The notes under the pieces are model-generated. The model was not told the origin of the DNA. It was given only the letters and a program-made list of their open reading frames with translations, and did not search any database. The translations under genes and the position numbers were made by a program. Shown here piece by piece: positions 1 to 8,181 of a stretch of 10,490 bases of DNA (its first letter is position 1; each line of letters begins with the position of its first letter). Source of the stretch: Phoronis pallida (Eukaryota > Phoronida > Phoronidae); assembly GCA_028565715.1 (NCBI GenBank), contig JAOXYC010236348.1:1-10490 (forward strand). Direction: 5' to 3'.

Positions 1-196
1 TAATAACTGAATTGATTGAATAACGATGCTCAAGACAGATCTAGAGCAACAATGTTGTAATTCTTAAGCAAGCATCCTCAGGGTATATCAAATCAGTACA
101 CCTTTCCTGGTGACATAACATGGGGAATTCACGTAGAGGACGAAAACAATACATAAAACATTAATGATGTTCCTTGAACTTGAAGCGATGTGGTAG

Positions 197-352
197 TTGA
201 TAATTGCACTTATAGAGACCAAAGTTGCAGGTGGAATTATTCAGAATTGTTATTCCATCGAAGGAGCAAGGATACATGATTTGGTATTCTATACACCATG
301 ACCATAAACAAATCTATTTCTTGATCTTGAGAAGGCATTTGACACACTTTTT
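197..352 (+). pseudogene. Degenerate reverse transcriptase fragment of a non-LTR retrotransposon (LINE relic)
   Basis: One plus-strand frame is open from 197 to 298, has stops at 299 and 305, then continues to a stop at 353. Its last part reads LFLDLEKAFDT (314-346). This is motif A of LINE reverse transcriptases, including the first catalytic Asp (codon 323-325) and the usual K-A-F-D. In the same frame, 257-289 reads IEGARIHDLVF. That resembles the GRSxxDxxF segment that precedes motif A in these enzymes. The distance between the two is about 15 residues, shorter than the roughly 25-30 usual in the family, which suggests a small deletion. The fragment has no start codon, no YxDD motif and no endonuclease, so it is a dead 5'- and 3'-truncated copy. 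It lies antisense to the glypican gene. The clade cannot be assigned safely, though the segment looks somewhat L1/Tx1-like. Confidence 0.6.
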
Positions 353-355
353 TAA

Positions 356-906
356 GTTGTAGGAGGTGGCCAACCATCCTTATAATTTCTCAATAAAAAG
401 CCTATCTCTCCACTTTCATAGTCAGATTTTAAAAACTAGTGATAAGAAAAAATCATTTCCTTAAAAATGGTTGCAACTGGAATTTGAAACACATATTAGC
501 GACGAATGGCTAAACAGTTTAATGCCGCTATTAAAAAGGTGTAAATAGCCCAAGTACAGCAAAGTATGCTATGAGAAAAAATACATTTTATCATGAGAAG
601 AGGATATAAATGTTTCAAAAAAGCAATCGCAGTCACATTATCACAGGTAATCACCGTTGTTGGGGCAAAGGTTAACGAGGGACTGAGTTCTAAGGTAATC
701 AAAAAGCAATCACACGTGTTAATGTTGTTAGACCGACCTGAAGGGGTGGAGAGTTTCAGCTTCTGTTGCAGTTTACCAGATCAAAATTATGATAAAACTT
801 TTATACAGAAAAACATATTTGTGAGAAAAGAAAGATCTGACAATAACAAAAGAAGCCAAATAATTATTATTTTGATTAGAAAATTGGGCTTTTGACTATA
901 CCAAAT
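356..906. other. Intronic stretch without recognised gene
   Basis: This may include more of the decayed retrotransposon just downstream of the reverse transcriptase relic, but I cannot identify any. A 100-codon open frame at 593-895 (+) has no recognisable domain, signal peptide or promoter context. AAAAAGCAATC occurs twice, about 80 bases apart (near 618 and 700). A palindromic E-box, ACACGTGT, lies near 714-721. Confidence 0.4.
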
Positions 907-919
907 TATCAAATGAATG
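907..919 (+). repeat. Target-site duplication, left copy
   Basis: TATCAAATGAATG lies directly next to the 3' end of the SINE-type element and is identical to 1283-1295. Thirteen bases is typical for target-primed reverse transcription. The exact border is uncertain by up to three bases, because TAT at 1283-1285 also matches the element's own sequence. Confidence 0.75.
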
Positions 920-980
920 CAAATAAATGTATGCTTTTACTGGCAGAAAGTGATAAATTTTGAAAAGACAGAAAAATTCA

Positions 981-1053
981 GAACCCGACCGGGAATTGAA
1001 CCCGGGTCTCCTATTTACATGATAGTTGTGCTAGTCCACTACACCACCGGGTC
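981..1053 (-). other. tRNA-like head of the SINE (73 nt cloverleaf, RNA polymerase III promoter)
   Basis: The minus strand folds as a cloverleaf: acceptor GACCCGG/TCGGGTT (5 Watson-Crick and 2 G-U pairs), a D stem GTGT/GCAC with a 9-nt loop, anticodon stem ACTAT/ATAGG (one mismatch), and T stem CCGGG/CCCGG with loop TTCAATT. The A box TGGTGTAGTGG (1046-1036) fits TRGYNNANNGG exactly. The B box GGTTCAATTCC (1002-992) differs from GGTTCGANTCC at one base. The anticodon position would read TGT. However, the universal T before the anticodon is A, and base 73 is C. It is more likely a SINE head than a working tRNA gene. Confidence 0.75.
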
Positions 1054-1189
1054 CTAGTAATTTCTGTGCTAATTTTAACGCTATAAGCAAGTATAATTCT
1101 ACCCCACGAGTGGCGCTGTGATGCACCTTTTCACATGAGGATTTGTTTTGCTGAAAGCAATTAGACCACGTTAAAGTCATATAAGAATA

Positions 1190-1282
1190 CAAATAAATGT
1201 ATGCTTTTATTGGCAGAAGGTGATAAATTTTGAAAAGACAGAAAAATTCAGAACCCGACCGGGTAATCGAACCCGGGTCTCC
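1190..1282 (-). repeat. Truncated 5' copy of the SINE body (tRNA 3' half plus body)
   Basis: This copy repeats 920-1012, offset 270-271 bases. It starts in the anticodon arm, so it has the B box region but no A box. Its B box carries one extra base (GGTTCGATTACC), which should weaken it. The similarity to the other copy runs a few bases further left (GAATG at 915-919 against GAATA at 1185-1189). Confidence 0.75.
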
Positions 1283-1295
1283 TATCAAATGAATG
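1283..1295 (+). repeat. Target-site duplication, right copy
   Basis: TATCAAATGAATG, identical to 907-919, lies directly next to the 5' end of the element. Confidence 0.75.
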
Positions 1296-1374
1296 ATTTT
1301 TTAACGTGCAATCAACCATATCAAACAAAAAAACACAACCATCTCATTTTAAATCGCTTGCCTTGCACAAGTCG

Positions 1375-1470
1375 CCCCAGTTGAGTTGGCCCCAAGAGGC
1401 AGGCCCCAGAAATCTCTATACACCCCAGTTGAGTTGGCCCCAAGAGGCATTCCCTAGAAATCTCTATAAT
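1375..1470 (+). repeat. Tandem duplication, two 48-base units
   Basis: Unit 1 is 1375-1422 and unit 2 is 1423-1470. They match at 43 of 48 positions without gaps. The unit is more GC-rich than its surroundings and begins CCCCAGTTGAGTTGGCCCCA. Because 48 is a multiple of three, a 62-codon open frame across it (1306-1494, plus) shows a repeated PQLSWPQEA motif. I take this as a by-product, since nothing else supports coding. Confidence 0.85.
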
Positions 1471-1576
1471 CCATCTTTTCATATTATCCATTGACTTCTG
1501 AACTACAATAATATCTATCAGTTCACCCATAAACTTGAACTGGCATCCCGCCGTTGATGTTGACAATTTATATTAT

Positions 1577-1686
1577 AAATTTATGTCAGTTGCAAAAAAT
1601 AAAAGTCAATCATTATTTATGTTTGCTGCAAAAACTATCAGTCAATCATAAATTTATGACCGTTGCAAAAAATATCTGTCCCTCAT
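1577..1686 (+). repeat. Degenerate tandem repeat, three units of about 37 bases
   Basis: The units are 1577-1613, 1614-1649 and 1650-1686. Each follows the pattern AAATTTATG - x - TTGCAAAAAATA - x - GTCAATCAT. The first and third match at 30 of 37 positions, and the middle unit is one base shorter. It starts about 100 bases after the 48-base pair, so two unrelated minisatellite-like duplications sit close together downstream of the SINE. Confidence 0.75.
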
Positions 1687-1797
1687 TGAAAACAGGCGAA
1701 CCCAATAATATAAAGGTCATATTTTCCAGTGCGACGATACAACGGATCTTCCTCAATGGAAATCATTAACACAGTTCACTCATGACTGAACCTACAG

Positions 1798-1814
1798 CAG
1801 GTAAATACTACCTG
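1798..1814. repeat. Short perfect hairpin CAGGTA / TACCTG
   Basis: The six-base arms are exactly complementary around a 5-base loop (AATAC). Each arm is also a CAGGTA E2-box, the core bound by Snail and ZEB family repressors, so the pair presents two opposed sites. This is motif evidence only. Confidence 0.35.
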
Positions 1815-3007
1815 AAGGTCCCTGGCGGCTAATCAAACGAAATTGATATCCATTACATCTCTTTTGTGCAAACCAACAAGCATTATTACGCTTGGGTAGG
1901 AATTTGAAGTACAAACAACGTTCCTAAAACATGGATTAACAATGGCGTAATTCATTTAGACACAAAGAACCCCCGACAAAAAATGTTGCATTAACTTATA
2001 AAGTTACACTGTATTTCTAATGACTCTCAAAAACAAGTGTATAATCCACTTTATCAATGTATAATCAAATTCTTTTCTAAATGTAATTTTAACTTAAAAC
2101 TCTATAGTTTTAGTAGATGTTTTAACACTGTGAATGAGTAATTTTTTGTCTTTAAAATAATTTTCCAGATTCCAACCTTCGTATATTCATTGCATTCCAA
2201 TTCCAAATATTCTTTTAATTATAGAAGATATTGTAGGAGAGAAGTGGGGTTGTGGGCCCTGAACATGGATACTGTTGATTCATTAAATATTTGATGTAGT
2301 TCATAATGCCAGGCCACATCAAAGATGTAAATATTTTGATTTTGTTCAGATCAATGAATGATCAATATCAATTACTTTCTCACCTTTTCAACACACAGTA
2401 GATTATCAAGCAATTCTATGGCAAGATTTGTTCTTGGTTACTGAAATATTTTTGAGAAAGAAAGTTTGGAACAAAAGCACTTTGGGGTTAAAAAGTGTTA
2501 TGCATGTTCGCTATGGACCTGATCAAGCCCAAATCTTATATACACTTGAGTGTACTTTTGACAATCATCATATTTTTGTTATAAAATTAATGTAAATTCC
2601 ATTAAAAGGTTCCTACAATATTCCAGGAAAAAAGTTTGGAACACGTCAGGATTAATAAATATTGATGTTTTGAGCTATTGAACTATCACATCTTCACAAG
2701 AATTCTATTGTGGAAATATTATTAATTCTGGTTCATAGGAAGGTTATACACCAGGGGAATTCAAAATACCACCTTTGAATATCCAAGGTTTGACTTTGAA
2801 CTTGGATTTGATCTTTTCTCCTTACAACCCTGCAAGTGTTTCTAAGAAATATAAGAATTTTAAAAGATTCTAGGGATAGAACCACCAAAAAATTCACAAA
2901 ATATCGCAAGATCTGAGCCTAGACAAAACTTTCCCTTACACAAACAAAGAATGCCAAACCAGTTTTAACCTTTTTGAAAACATGCAAACAATGGCATAAA
3001 AAAAATA
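1815..3007. other. AT-rich intronic stretch, nothing recognised
   Basis: There is no long open frame, RNA gene or mobile element that I can identify. Minor items are AAAGTTTGGAAC occurring twice (near 2462 and 2631) and a 7-base inverted repeat ATCCAAG/CTTGGAT (2781-2787 and 2801-2807). Confidence 0.5.
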
Positions 3008-3224
3008 ATGACAAAGAGCATTCCCCTGTCACCATTCGCAGAAACACTGAATGACAACAATAGCACAAAAAAGTCTCGCCCAAAAAAACATTTCCCCTAT
3101 TCCCTTATCATGGCCAGACGCCCTCGCCCTGCCCTCCAGTCAATAAACAAGGGTAAGTTAATTACCGCACGTTTCACACCTCATTACCTGCCATGAATAG
3201 AAACAATAGCACAGCAGGGGAATG
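3008..3224. other. C-rich segment with inverted and direct repeats and a cryptic donor
   Basis: CATTCCCCTG (3019-3028) is inverted as CAGGGGAATG (3215-3224), and ACAATAGCACA occurs near 3057 and 3203. Between them lies a C-rich run (about 3118-3140) and a full-consensus plus-strand donor, AGG|GTAAGT, with GT at 3153. A 62-codon plus-strand frame crosses it without any known domain. It could be a decayed small element or an unannotated antisense exon. I cannot choose between these. Confidence 0.3.
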
Positions 3225-3720
3225 TTATACATGGAGATAGACATGAAAGAATTGTTGATTGAGTTCTATTGTGTGTTGGAGTGGTTGTGGAAATTAGATG
3301 TGATATTGCCAGGCATCACCCTGATTCTGAATGAGATGATCGCATGCAGAAGACAATTACAGTTGCAGAATCATTGTTTAATCGCAAAAAGTAACCCATT
3401 TTTGCTGGAAACTTGTGTTCATTATGCAAAGTCATGAATTTGAACCAATTTTGACCTAAAACAACTTCTATGATTTTTTGTATTAGATGATGAAACTGCA
3501 ACTTTTAGAAACATTTTCATGTTTTTGCTTTTAGTCAAGAAAACTGCAATGTTTGGTTCCTAGGTTTAATACTTGAATTTCAACATAAATATTTTCTATT
3601 ACTTTTTGTGGTATCTTTTGTCAGGACACAAATTAGTGCTGCTAGAATTTCACATACCACTCAATTTTTCTGCTATGGACTAGAAATGTAACTGTTTTGT
3701 TGTGTTGTATCAATTAAATG
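3225..3720. other. Intronic stretch, nothing recognised
   Basis: Only short open frames without any recognisable motif are present, and no repeats of note. Confidence 0.5.
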
Positions 3721-3769
3721 TGTCAATGTCTTCAAGATAATGAAGCAGCCAAATACCAAGACATTGACA
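3721..3769. repeat. Perfect 12-base inverted repeat with 25-base loop
   Basis: TGTCAATGTCTT (3721-3732) and AAGACATTGACA (3758-3769) are exact reverse complements. The stem stops abruptly on both sides, with no target-site duplication. It is too short for a microRNA precursor and too isolated for a MITE. Confidence 0.6.
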
Positions 3770-4261
3770 AAACCAACAGTAGCAAGTCCAAATCTGGGAC
3801 AAAACAAACCATAAAACTAGCCATGGGGACAACAGATAAGATTTATTCTGTGAAGCACAAAATTTGTTTCATCTATTTCAACTAATCCCGTTCCAGATTA
3901 TGCTATTATTCATGTCTGAGCTGGACTTGTTCAATCCTTGAGTAAACAGTCGGGTCTCTAGGAGATTGGATATTAACTTTTTAATTTGTTTTATCAAATA
4001 AAACTCTGGACCGAGTTCATAGTTCATTACAAACCATAACAAGACATTTGCCATTACAAGTGTTTTTTTTGAAAACTTCATATCAGGATGTAAATATCTA
4101 TGAAAAAGTATGTCACAAAGCCCAAAAATCAAAATTAAAGGAACAAATTTTCCATTTTTCAAAATTGATACTGCATATGATAGGTTAGTCTTTCCCCACA
4201 GCCCATCTCAAACGATGGTCTGTTCTCCCAAGGCAAGAATGGAGTATCCCTAAGTGTATGT
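3770..4261. other. Intronic stretch, nothing recognised
   Basis: A 94-codon minus-strand frame (3878-4162) was compared by eye with the expected next glypican exon. It lacks the dense cysteines of that exon, so I treat the interval as noncoding. Confidence 0.5.
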
Positions 4262-4446
4262 TGATTACGTCACTCTGTTATAACACAGTCTCCTAATGTT
4301 GGCAAAAAAACGGAAGACCTCCCGCGATTGTTTCAGTTGAGGGCTGAGTTCAGTCTAACGATAGGTCTCTGTTTACAGTAAGTGAGTCACTCATTGCCCA
4401 CTTTTCTACCCAAGGATTTTCACCTGTCCAATAATTCAATCTTCAA
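4262..4446. promoter_or_regulatory. Candidate intronic regulatory segment (CRE-like, near-palindrome, AP-1 sites)
   Basis: This part is less AT-rich than its surroundings. It holds TTACGTCA (4265-4272, CRE/ATF-like), an 18-base near-palindrome ACTCTGTTATAACACAGT (4272-4289) that shares one base with the CRE, an ETS-like ACGGAAG near 4310-4316, and the perfectly symmetrical TGAGTCACTCA (4383-4393) containing a consensus AP-1 site TGAGTCA. A donor-like AAG|GTATGA follows near 4445. It could be an enhancer or a noncoding first exon. No experiment or conservation supports it here. Confidence 0.3.
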
Positions 4447-5095
4447 GGTATGATAAACATTCTTGGAATTCTCTGCTTTATTGAACATCTTATCAGGTCG
4501 CTGTTGTAAACAGGAAGATAATAGCTAGGCTCAGATCCTTGATGTCAATAATTTGATATAAAGATGCTATAAGACTAAATGCTTGCATTTTAAATTTATG
4601 ATTTATCTTAGACAAGTAAGAAAGAATAGACAAGTCAATAGTTTTTGGAGGCGCTAAGCTTGCTTTTAAATGATAACAATTTTCTTATGAAACTGAACAT
4701 GTTTATACAAAATGTTTCAATCTAGCTTAATCTGATGAGCATAATAAAATTGTTTTTTTTGGGAAACTAGTTGAACTTCTAAAAGTCCTTCCGGACTTAA
4801 TTAGAAAATAATCTTAAATACAAAATCAAATTAACCAATAAAGAAAATGTCATCCAGGACAAACATATTATTCATAGAAAAGTGCATAGCCATAGCTACA
4901 TTCATAAAACTGCAGACATTGTCTCGTAAAGAACTCTATAAAAATGCTACAGGAAATTTAGTATGACAATTAGGCCATAGACAAACCAAGACATGCAGTG
5001 CTAATAAATTAATATTGATTTTTCGAACATTACATTAATAACCTACTGTAGATGACTCTTGACTTTGAAAATGTTTCAAGTATTCTGACTAAGAT
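4447..5095. other. AT-rich intronic stretch, nothing recognised
   Basis: The one structured item is the compact hairpin AAGTCC-TTCC-GGACTT at 4783-4798. It is not followed by a T run on either strand that would suggest a polymerase III terminator. Confidence 0.5.
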
Positions 5096-5292
5096 TGTTA
5101 ATGAGGATAGAATAGTTGCCATAGTAATGCTATTTGTTTTACGGCAGCCTTCCTTAAGCAAACCCACCCTGGGGCAAAAAAGTAAAATGAAAAAAGCTTG
5201 ATTAGGAAGATGTCATAGAAACCATAGTAACGACATTTGAATCATGGTAGACTTGCTTTAGTGACCTTACCCCGGGGCAAGAAAAGAAGATG
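5096..5292 (+). repeat. Ancient tandem duplication, period 103 bases
   Basis: 5096-5189 and 5199-5292 align without gaps at a constant offset of 103, with about 63 of 94 positions identical. The best-kept blocks are CCATAGTAA (5119 and 5222) and ACCCYGGGGCAA (5165 and 5268). Similarity may continue about 20 bases further left with one indel. The lack of indels at this divergence is notable. It has no open frame of interest. Confidence 0.65.
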
Positions 5293-6085
5293 GGCAGACA
5301 TGAAAAACATTTTTTGAAACTTGGAATGTTCAAGCCGAGAGAATTTGGTGACCAATTTCATCAACCACAGTCATGAATGTATTTTCTCCCAAGACACACT
5401 GGTGCAAAATTTTGTTTTTAAAAAAATTGACGTATTTCTCCTTCGCAAAAACAAAAACTGTTGAACACTTATTCGAAATCAAGTTTAAAATTATTGTCAT
5501 TAAAAAAAAAATTGCATAAAATTTTCTGTTTGAACTTAAGAATTTTTCTACCATACACTGATACTCAAAACACACGTAAATCATTATTCAATCAACACAG
5601 AAACTGTAATAACTCAGCTTATACATCACAATTACTGAAACTGTTAATTTCCATAATTTACAGTAGCCTTGTAATTTCCTCTGAATCAATTATTTGATTT
5701 ATATTCACTTCCTGTTGTTTAAGTATTTTTGATTAAAAAACATACCCATGGATTCCATTAACAATGATTAATTCATTCTTTATGTAGAAACTGTCATAAA
5801 AAGACCTATTTACTTTTCAAAAAGAATATGTCACAGGAACAACCACAGCAAATCCAATGTGTAATTTTTAAAATTCAGCCATAAAAGGAGTCAAGCTAAT
5901 TGTGTTTGAGCTAATTCCTGTTCTAAACAAATATTCATAACATAAATCAACAGTTCACATAAATCTCATTTTCTTGCACTTGACATTGAAAAATTATTCC
6001 ATTAAGCGAACACCATCCTATTTGCAACAGTAGCTACATCAATCCTGCTTCAACAAAAGACCATCAAAGCCACAAGAAAGACTGT
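5293..6085. other. AT-rich intronic stretch, nothing recognised
   Basis: Two short overlapping open frames on opposite strands (within 5330-5697) show no recognisable domain, and their composition is that of the surrounding intron. Confidence 0.5.
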
Positions 6086-6110
6086 CAGGGCCAACAAAGC
6101 CTCGGCCCTG
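6086..6110. repeat. GC-rich 7-bp hairpin CAGGGCC / GGCCCTG
   Basis: The arms 6086-6092 and 6104-6110 are exactly complementary around an 11-base loop, inside a locally GC-rich patch (about 6080-6125) in AT-rich DNA. No function can be assigned. Confidence 0.45.
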
Positions 6111-7040
6111 GGGCGGTGTGCTCTGATAGCAAAAATACACTAGTTGGGACAGAAAGTTGATACAGAAAAGCTTTTCGACAATGTAGAGTTTCGACTAAAT
6201 TGTTCGCCTAGGGGGAAGTGTATTATGCTGCTATGAATAGGGACTGTAGTTTTGATGTTTGACAAGGGAGATTTTCATTCAGTGGTAAATACAGTAGCAA
6301 TGTCGAGTTATCAGTTTTCGTTAAATGAATAAACTTTGGGTTTGGGTGAACAACGGATGACTTGTTTGAAACATTTTTAATCAAAGTTGTTGAAATGTAT
6401 ATACACATGGTATTCAAATGACAACCAGGAGAAAAACAGGACTAGAATTTTGAGTTGACTTTGAATCTTTTGCAAACTTTGTTTTTCATATATTTCCTTA
6501 ATTTTGCTATAGCGTGAGTAGTAAGCTAACATAGCTTGAGAGAGACTGGGGAAAAGCGGAGGAGATAAACTATGGGCTTTCCTGATTTTAATACCAAAAT
6601 AACGTGGCATTGAAGTTGAACTGCAGCAGGGATAGAAATACAGTATGGCAGACACACCTCTTATAAAAACAAATTATCCAACAGTTTATTTTTAAAAGCT
6701 CTCAAAGCTGAACAATATCATAAATTCATTTTTTTGTTTTGACCATGACCCTACTGTTTAGTCTGGGCTCTGTAAGTCAATCAACACTTATAAGCAGGAA
6801 ATCATTTCAAGCAAAATTTGTTTGCCACCCTTTTCTCAATTTCAATTTGTCATAATGCCAGTTCGTGCAATGATTTCTAGGCACACTTAAAAAGTGTCCA
6901 AAAATATACTAAGTGAATAAACTGTCCCATTTAACAACTTTTAGATGTGTTGAGTTAAAATACAAGTGGTAGAAAATTTCAAATTTAACCTCCAAGTTGA
7001 AAATTCCCATGATCATATCTAGGAATATTAAGAAAAGTGT
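6111..7040. other. Intronic stretch, nothing recognised
   Basis: Several minus-strand frames of 60-90 codons fall here (6223-6655 and 6909-7109). None has a motif, cysteine pattern or splice-site pair that fits the glypican gene, so I regard them as chance. Confidence 0.5.
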
Positions 7041-7083
7041 CCAGCTCAGCTTTTTTAGAAAAAACACATCGAGCTGTAGCTGG
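7041..7083. repeat. Imperfect hairpin CCAGCT-AGCT / AGCT-AGCTGG
   Basis: Outer arms 7041-7046 and 7078-7083 pair over six bases. Inner arms 7048-7051 and 7072-7075 pair over four, separated by a small internal loop. The loop holds TTTTTT and AAAAAA runs that could pair further. Confidence 0.35.
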
Positions 7084-8060
7084 CAATTGAATTTAAAAGC
7101 AAAGAACATAATTCACCATAACTTATGCAATGATCAGTCCCCCACGAATTTTAAAGATCAAAACTTCAAACCCCACTTGCTTTTTATATCCATTTTGCAA
7201 AAACCCATTAAACCCCATGAAAGAAGCATGAACACTTTACATAACTAATGCCCAGTAAGGCACACAAAAGATATCGTGCCTGTGTGCAGTTTTCACAATC
7301 ACAGACTGAATTTTTCGAAATGATTTGAGCGGAATGAAATATACATCACCATTAAAGGCACATAAACACAGGTTATGTCAAGTAGGATTGGGGTATAATT
7401 GGCATTATGTATGTGCTTTTCGACCACCTCAATCCAGGTCTCGTGACACTTTGGTTTAAATGTATTTGAAAAAACAGGTGGCTAAAACAGCATTGAAAAT
7501 TATTTTTAAAAATAGCTTCGCCAGTCAACCACCTTTTAGTGTACAAAGCAATGAAGAATAGTTTTGGAATTGTATGCAAAGTGTACAAATGGAAAATGAA
7601 GTTCCAAATAAATTTGAAATACATGTAAGAAATTGATTTTCCTTTGAAAATTTCCTACAAATTAATCAAAGATGTGAATTACCTAGAACCCAGTTGAACT
7701 TACATTGAAACAAAAAATTGTAAGAGTGGCGGAAATTGAACTATATTTATAACGAATAATCACCCTTAAACTGTTTCAAGAGCTGACAGAAGCATTTTTC
7801 TTAAAGATTAAACACTTGCGGAAAAACCCTGATGTATACCACACAACTCGTAATGTCTGATCTCTACCCTGTTATCTTAAAAATGAGAGTTGTAAAAATC
7901 CTTAAAAAATCCTGGTTACTCTCTTCGAATGCCAAAACATTCAAATTTGAAAAATGTTTTTTCATAACCAAATTGTTTTTTTGAAAATCCGCACTTTACA
8001 GACTGTATGATATCTGAATGATGGCTCCTTGTTGGCCATATTAGAATCTTTGTCAGCCAT
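7084..8060. other. Intronic stretch, nothing recognised
   Basis: A 6-bp inverted repeat AGGCAC/GTGCCT lies at 7258-7263 and 7276-7281. Near 8020-8061, GATGGCT and AGCCATC form a spaced inverted pair, and the minus strand reads AAGATGGC, a YY1-like core. Otherwise there are only anonymous short frames. Confidence 0.45.
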
Positions 8061-8077
8061 CTTGGTTTTTTACCAAG
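8061..8077. repeat. Short perfect hairpin CTTGGT-TTTTT-ACCAAG
   Basis: There are six complementary bases around a T5 loop, about 100 bases downstream of the glypican exon's donor on the gene strand. In the pre-mRNA the loop would be A5. It may be chance. Confidence 0.4.
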
Positions 8078-8170
8078 TTGATTAAGAGAACCAGGCTTTT
8101 GAAGGTCCTGTATGTTTTTTGGCCAGGAGAAAACCAAAAAATGATACATATATTAAAAAATCTTGACTTT

Positions 8171-8181
8171 GTACTTACCCT
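8171..8181 (-). promoter_or_regulatory. 5' splice site of the downstream glypican intron
   Basis: The minus strand reads AGG|GTAAGTAC, which matches the U1 consensus from -2 to +6. Cutting before GTAAGT leaves a single G of a split codon, so this intron is also phase 1 and the exon length is a multiple of three. The reading frame runs on without a stop for 18 bases past the donor, so the exon end is set by the splice site and not by a stop codon. Confidence 0.8.

Larger units (their letters stand above)
920..1282 (-). mobile_element. tRNA-derived SINE-type insertion, partial tandem dimer, with target-site duplication
   Basis: The element reads on the minus strand, the same direction as the glypican gene. 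From its 5' end it has: a truncated copy (1282-1190) starting inside the anticodon arm of the tRNA-like region; a 136-base spacer (1189-1054); a full tRNA-like head (1053-981); and the body and tail (980-920), ending in an A/T-rich ATTTATTTG. Bases 920-1014 and 1190-1285 are the same sequence apart from three substitutions and one single-base indel. Identical 13-base direct repeats flank the whole unit. This is the mark of LINE-driven target-primed reverse transcription. RNA polymerase III would use the internal A and B boxes. The two copies are very alike, so either the insertion is fairly recent or the duplication is. Confidence 0.78.
1..8178 (-). other. Downstream intron of the glypican gene (partial)
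   Basis: This is everything 3' of the exon on the gene strand. The next glypican exon is normally long and Cys-rich, and nothing like it appears on the minus strand down to position 1. The whole left part is therefore read as one large intron. It contains a retrotransposon relic, a SINE-type insertion, several tandem duplications and one motif-rich segment around 4262-4446. Confidence 0.65.

Noticed and set aside
593-895. 100-codon plus-strand open frame
   Set aside because: No recognisable domain, signal peptide, membrane segment or splice context. The composition matches the surrounding intron.
981-1053. Functional tRNA gene (anticodon position TGT)
   Set aside because: The fold is good, but the base before the anticodon is A instead of T, the anticodon stem has a mismatch, and the sequence lies inside a unit with target-site duplication and a second partial copy. 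A SINE head fits better.
920-1285. Small LTR-type element (TRIM) with 95-base terminal repeats
   Set aside because: The repeats lack TG...CA ends, there is no primer-binding site or polypurine tract at the expected places, and a 13-base target duplication is too long for an integrase. The repeats also begin in the middle of a tRNA-like fold.
1306-1566. Overlapping open frames encoding a repeated PQLSWPQEA or LLGPTQLG motif
   Set aside because: The peptide repeat is simply the 48-base DNA tandem repeat read in both directions. There is no other sign of a gene.
3878-4162. 94-codon minus-strand frame as the next glypican exon
   Set aside because: Glypican exon 3 is long and rich in conserved cysteines. 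This frame lacks that pattern and has no fitting acceptor.
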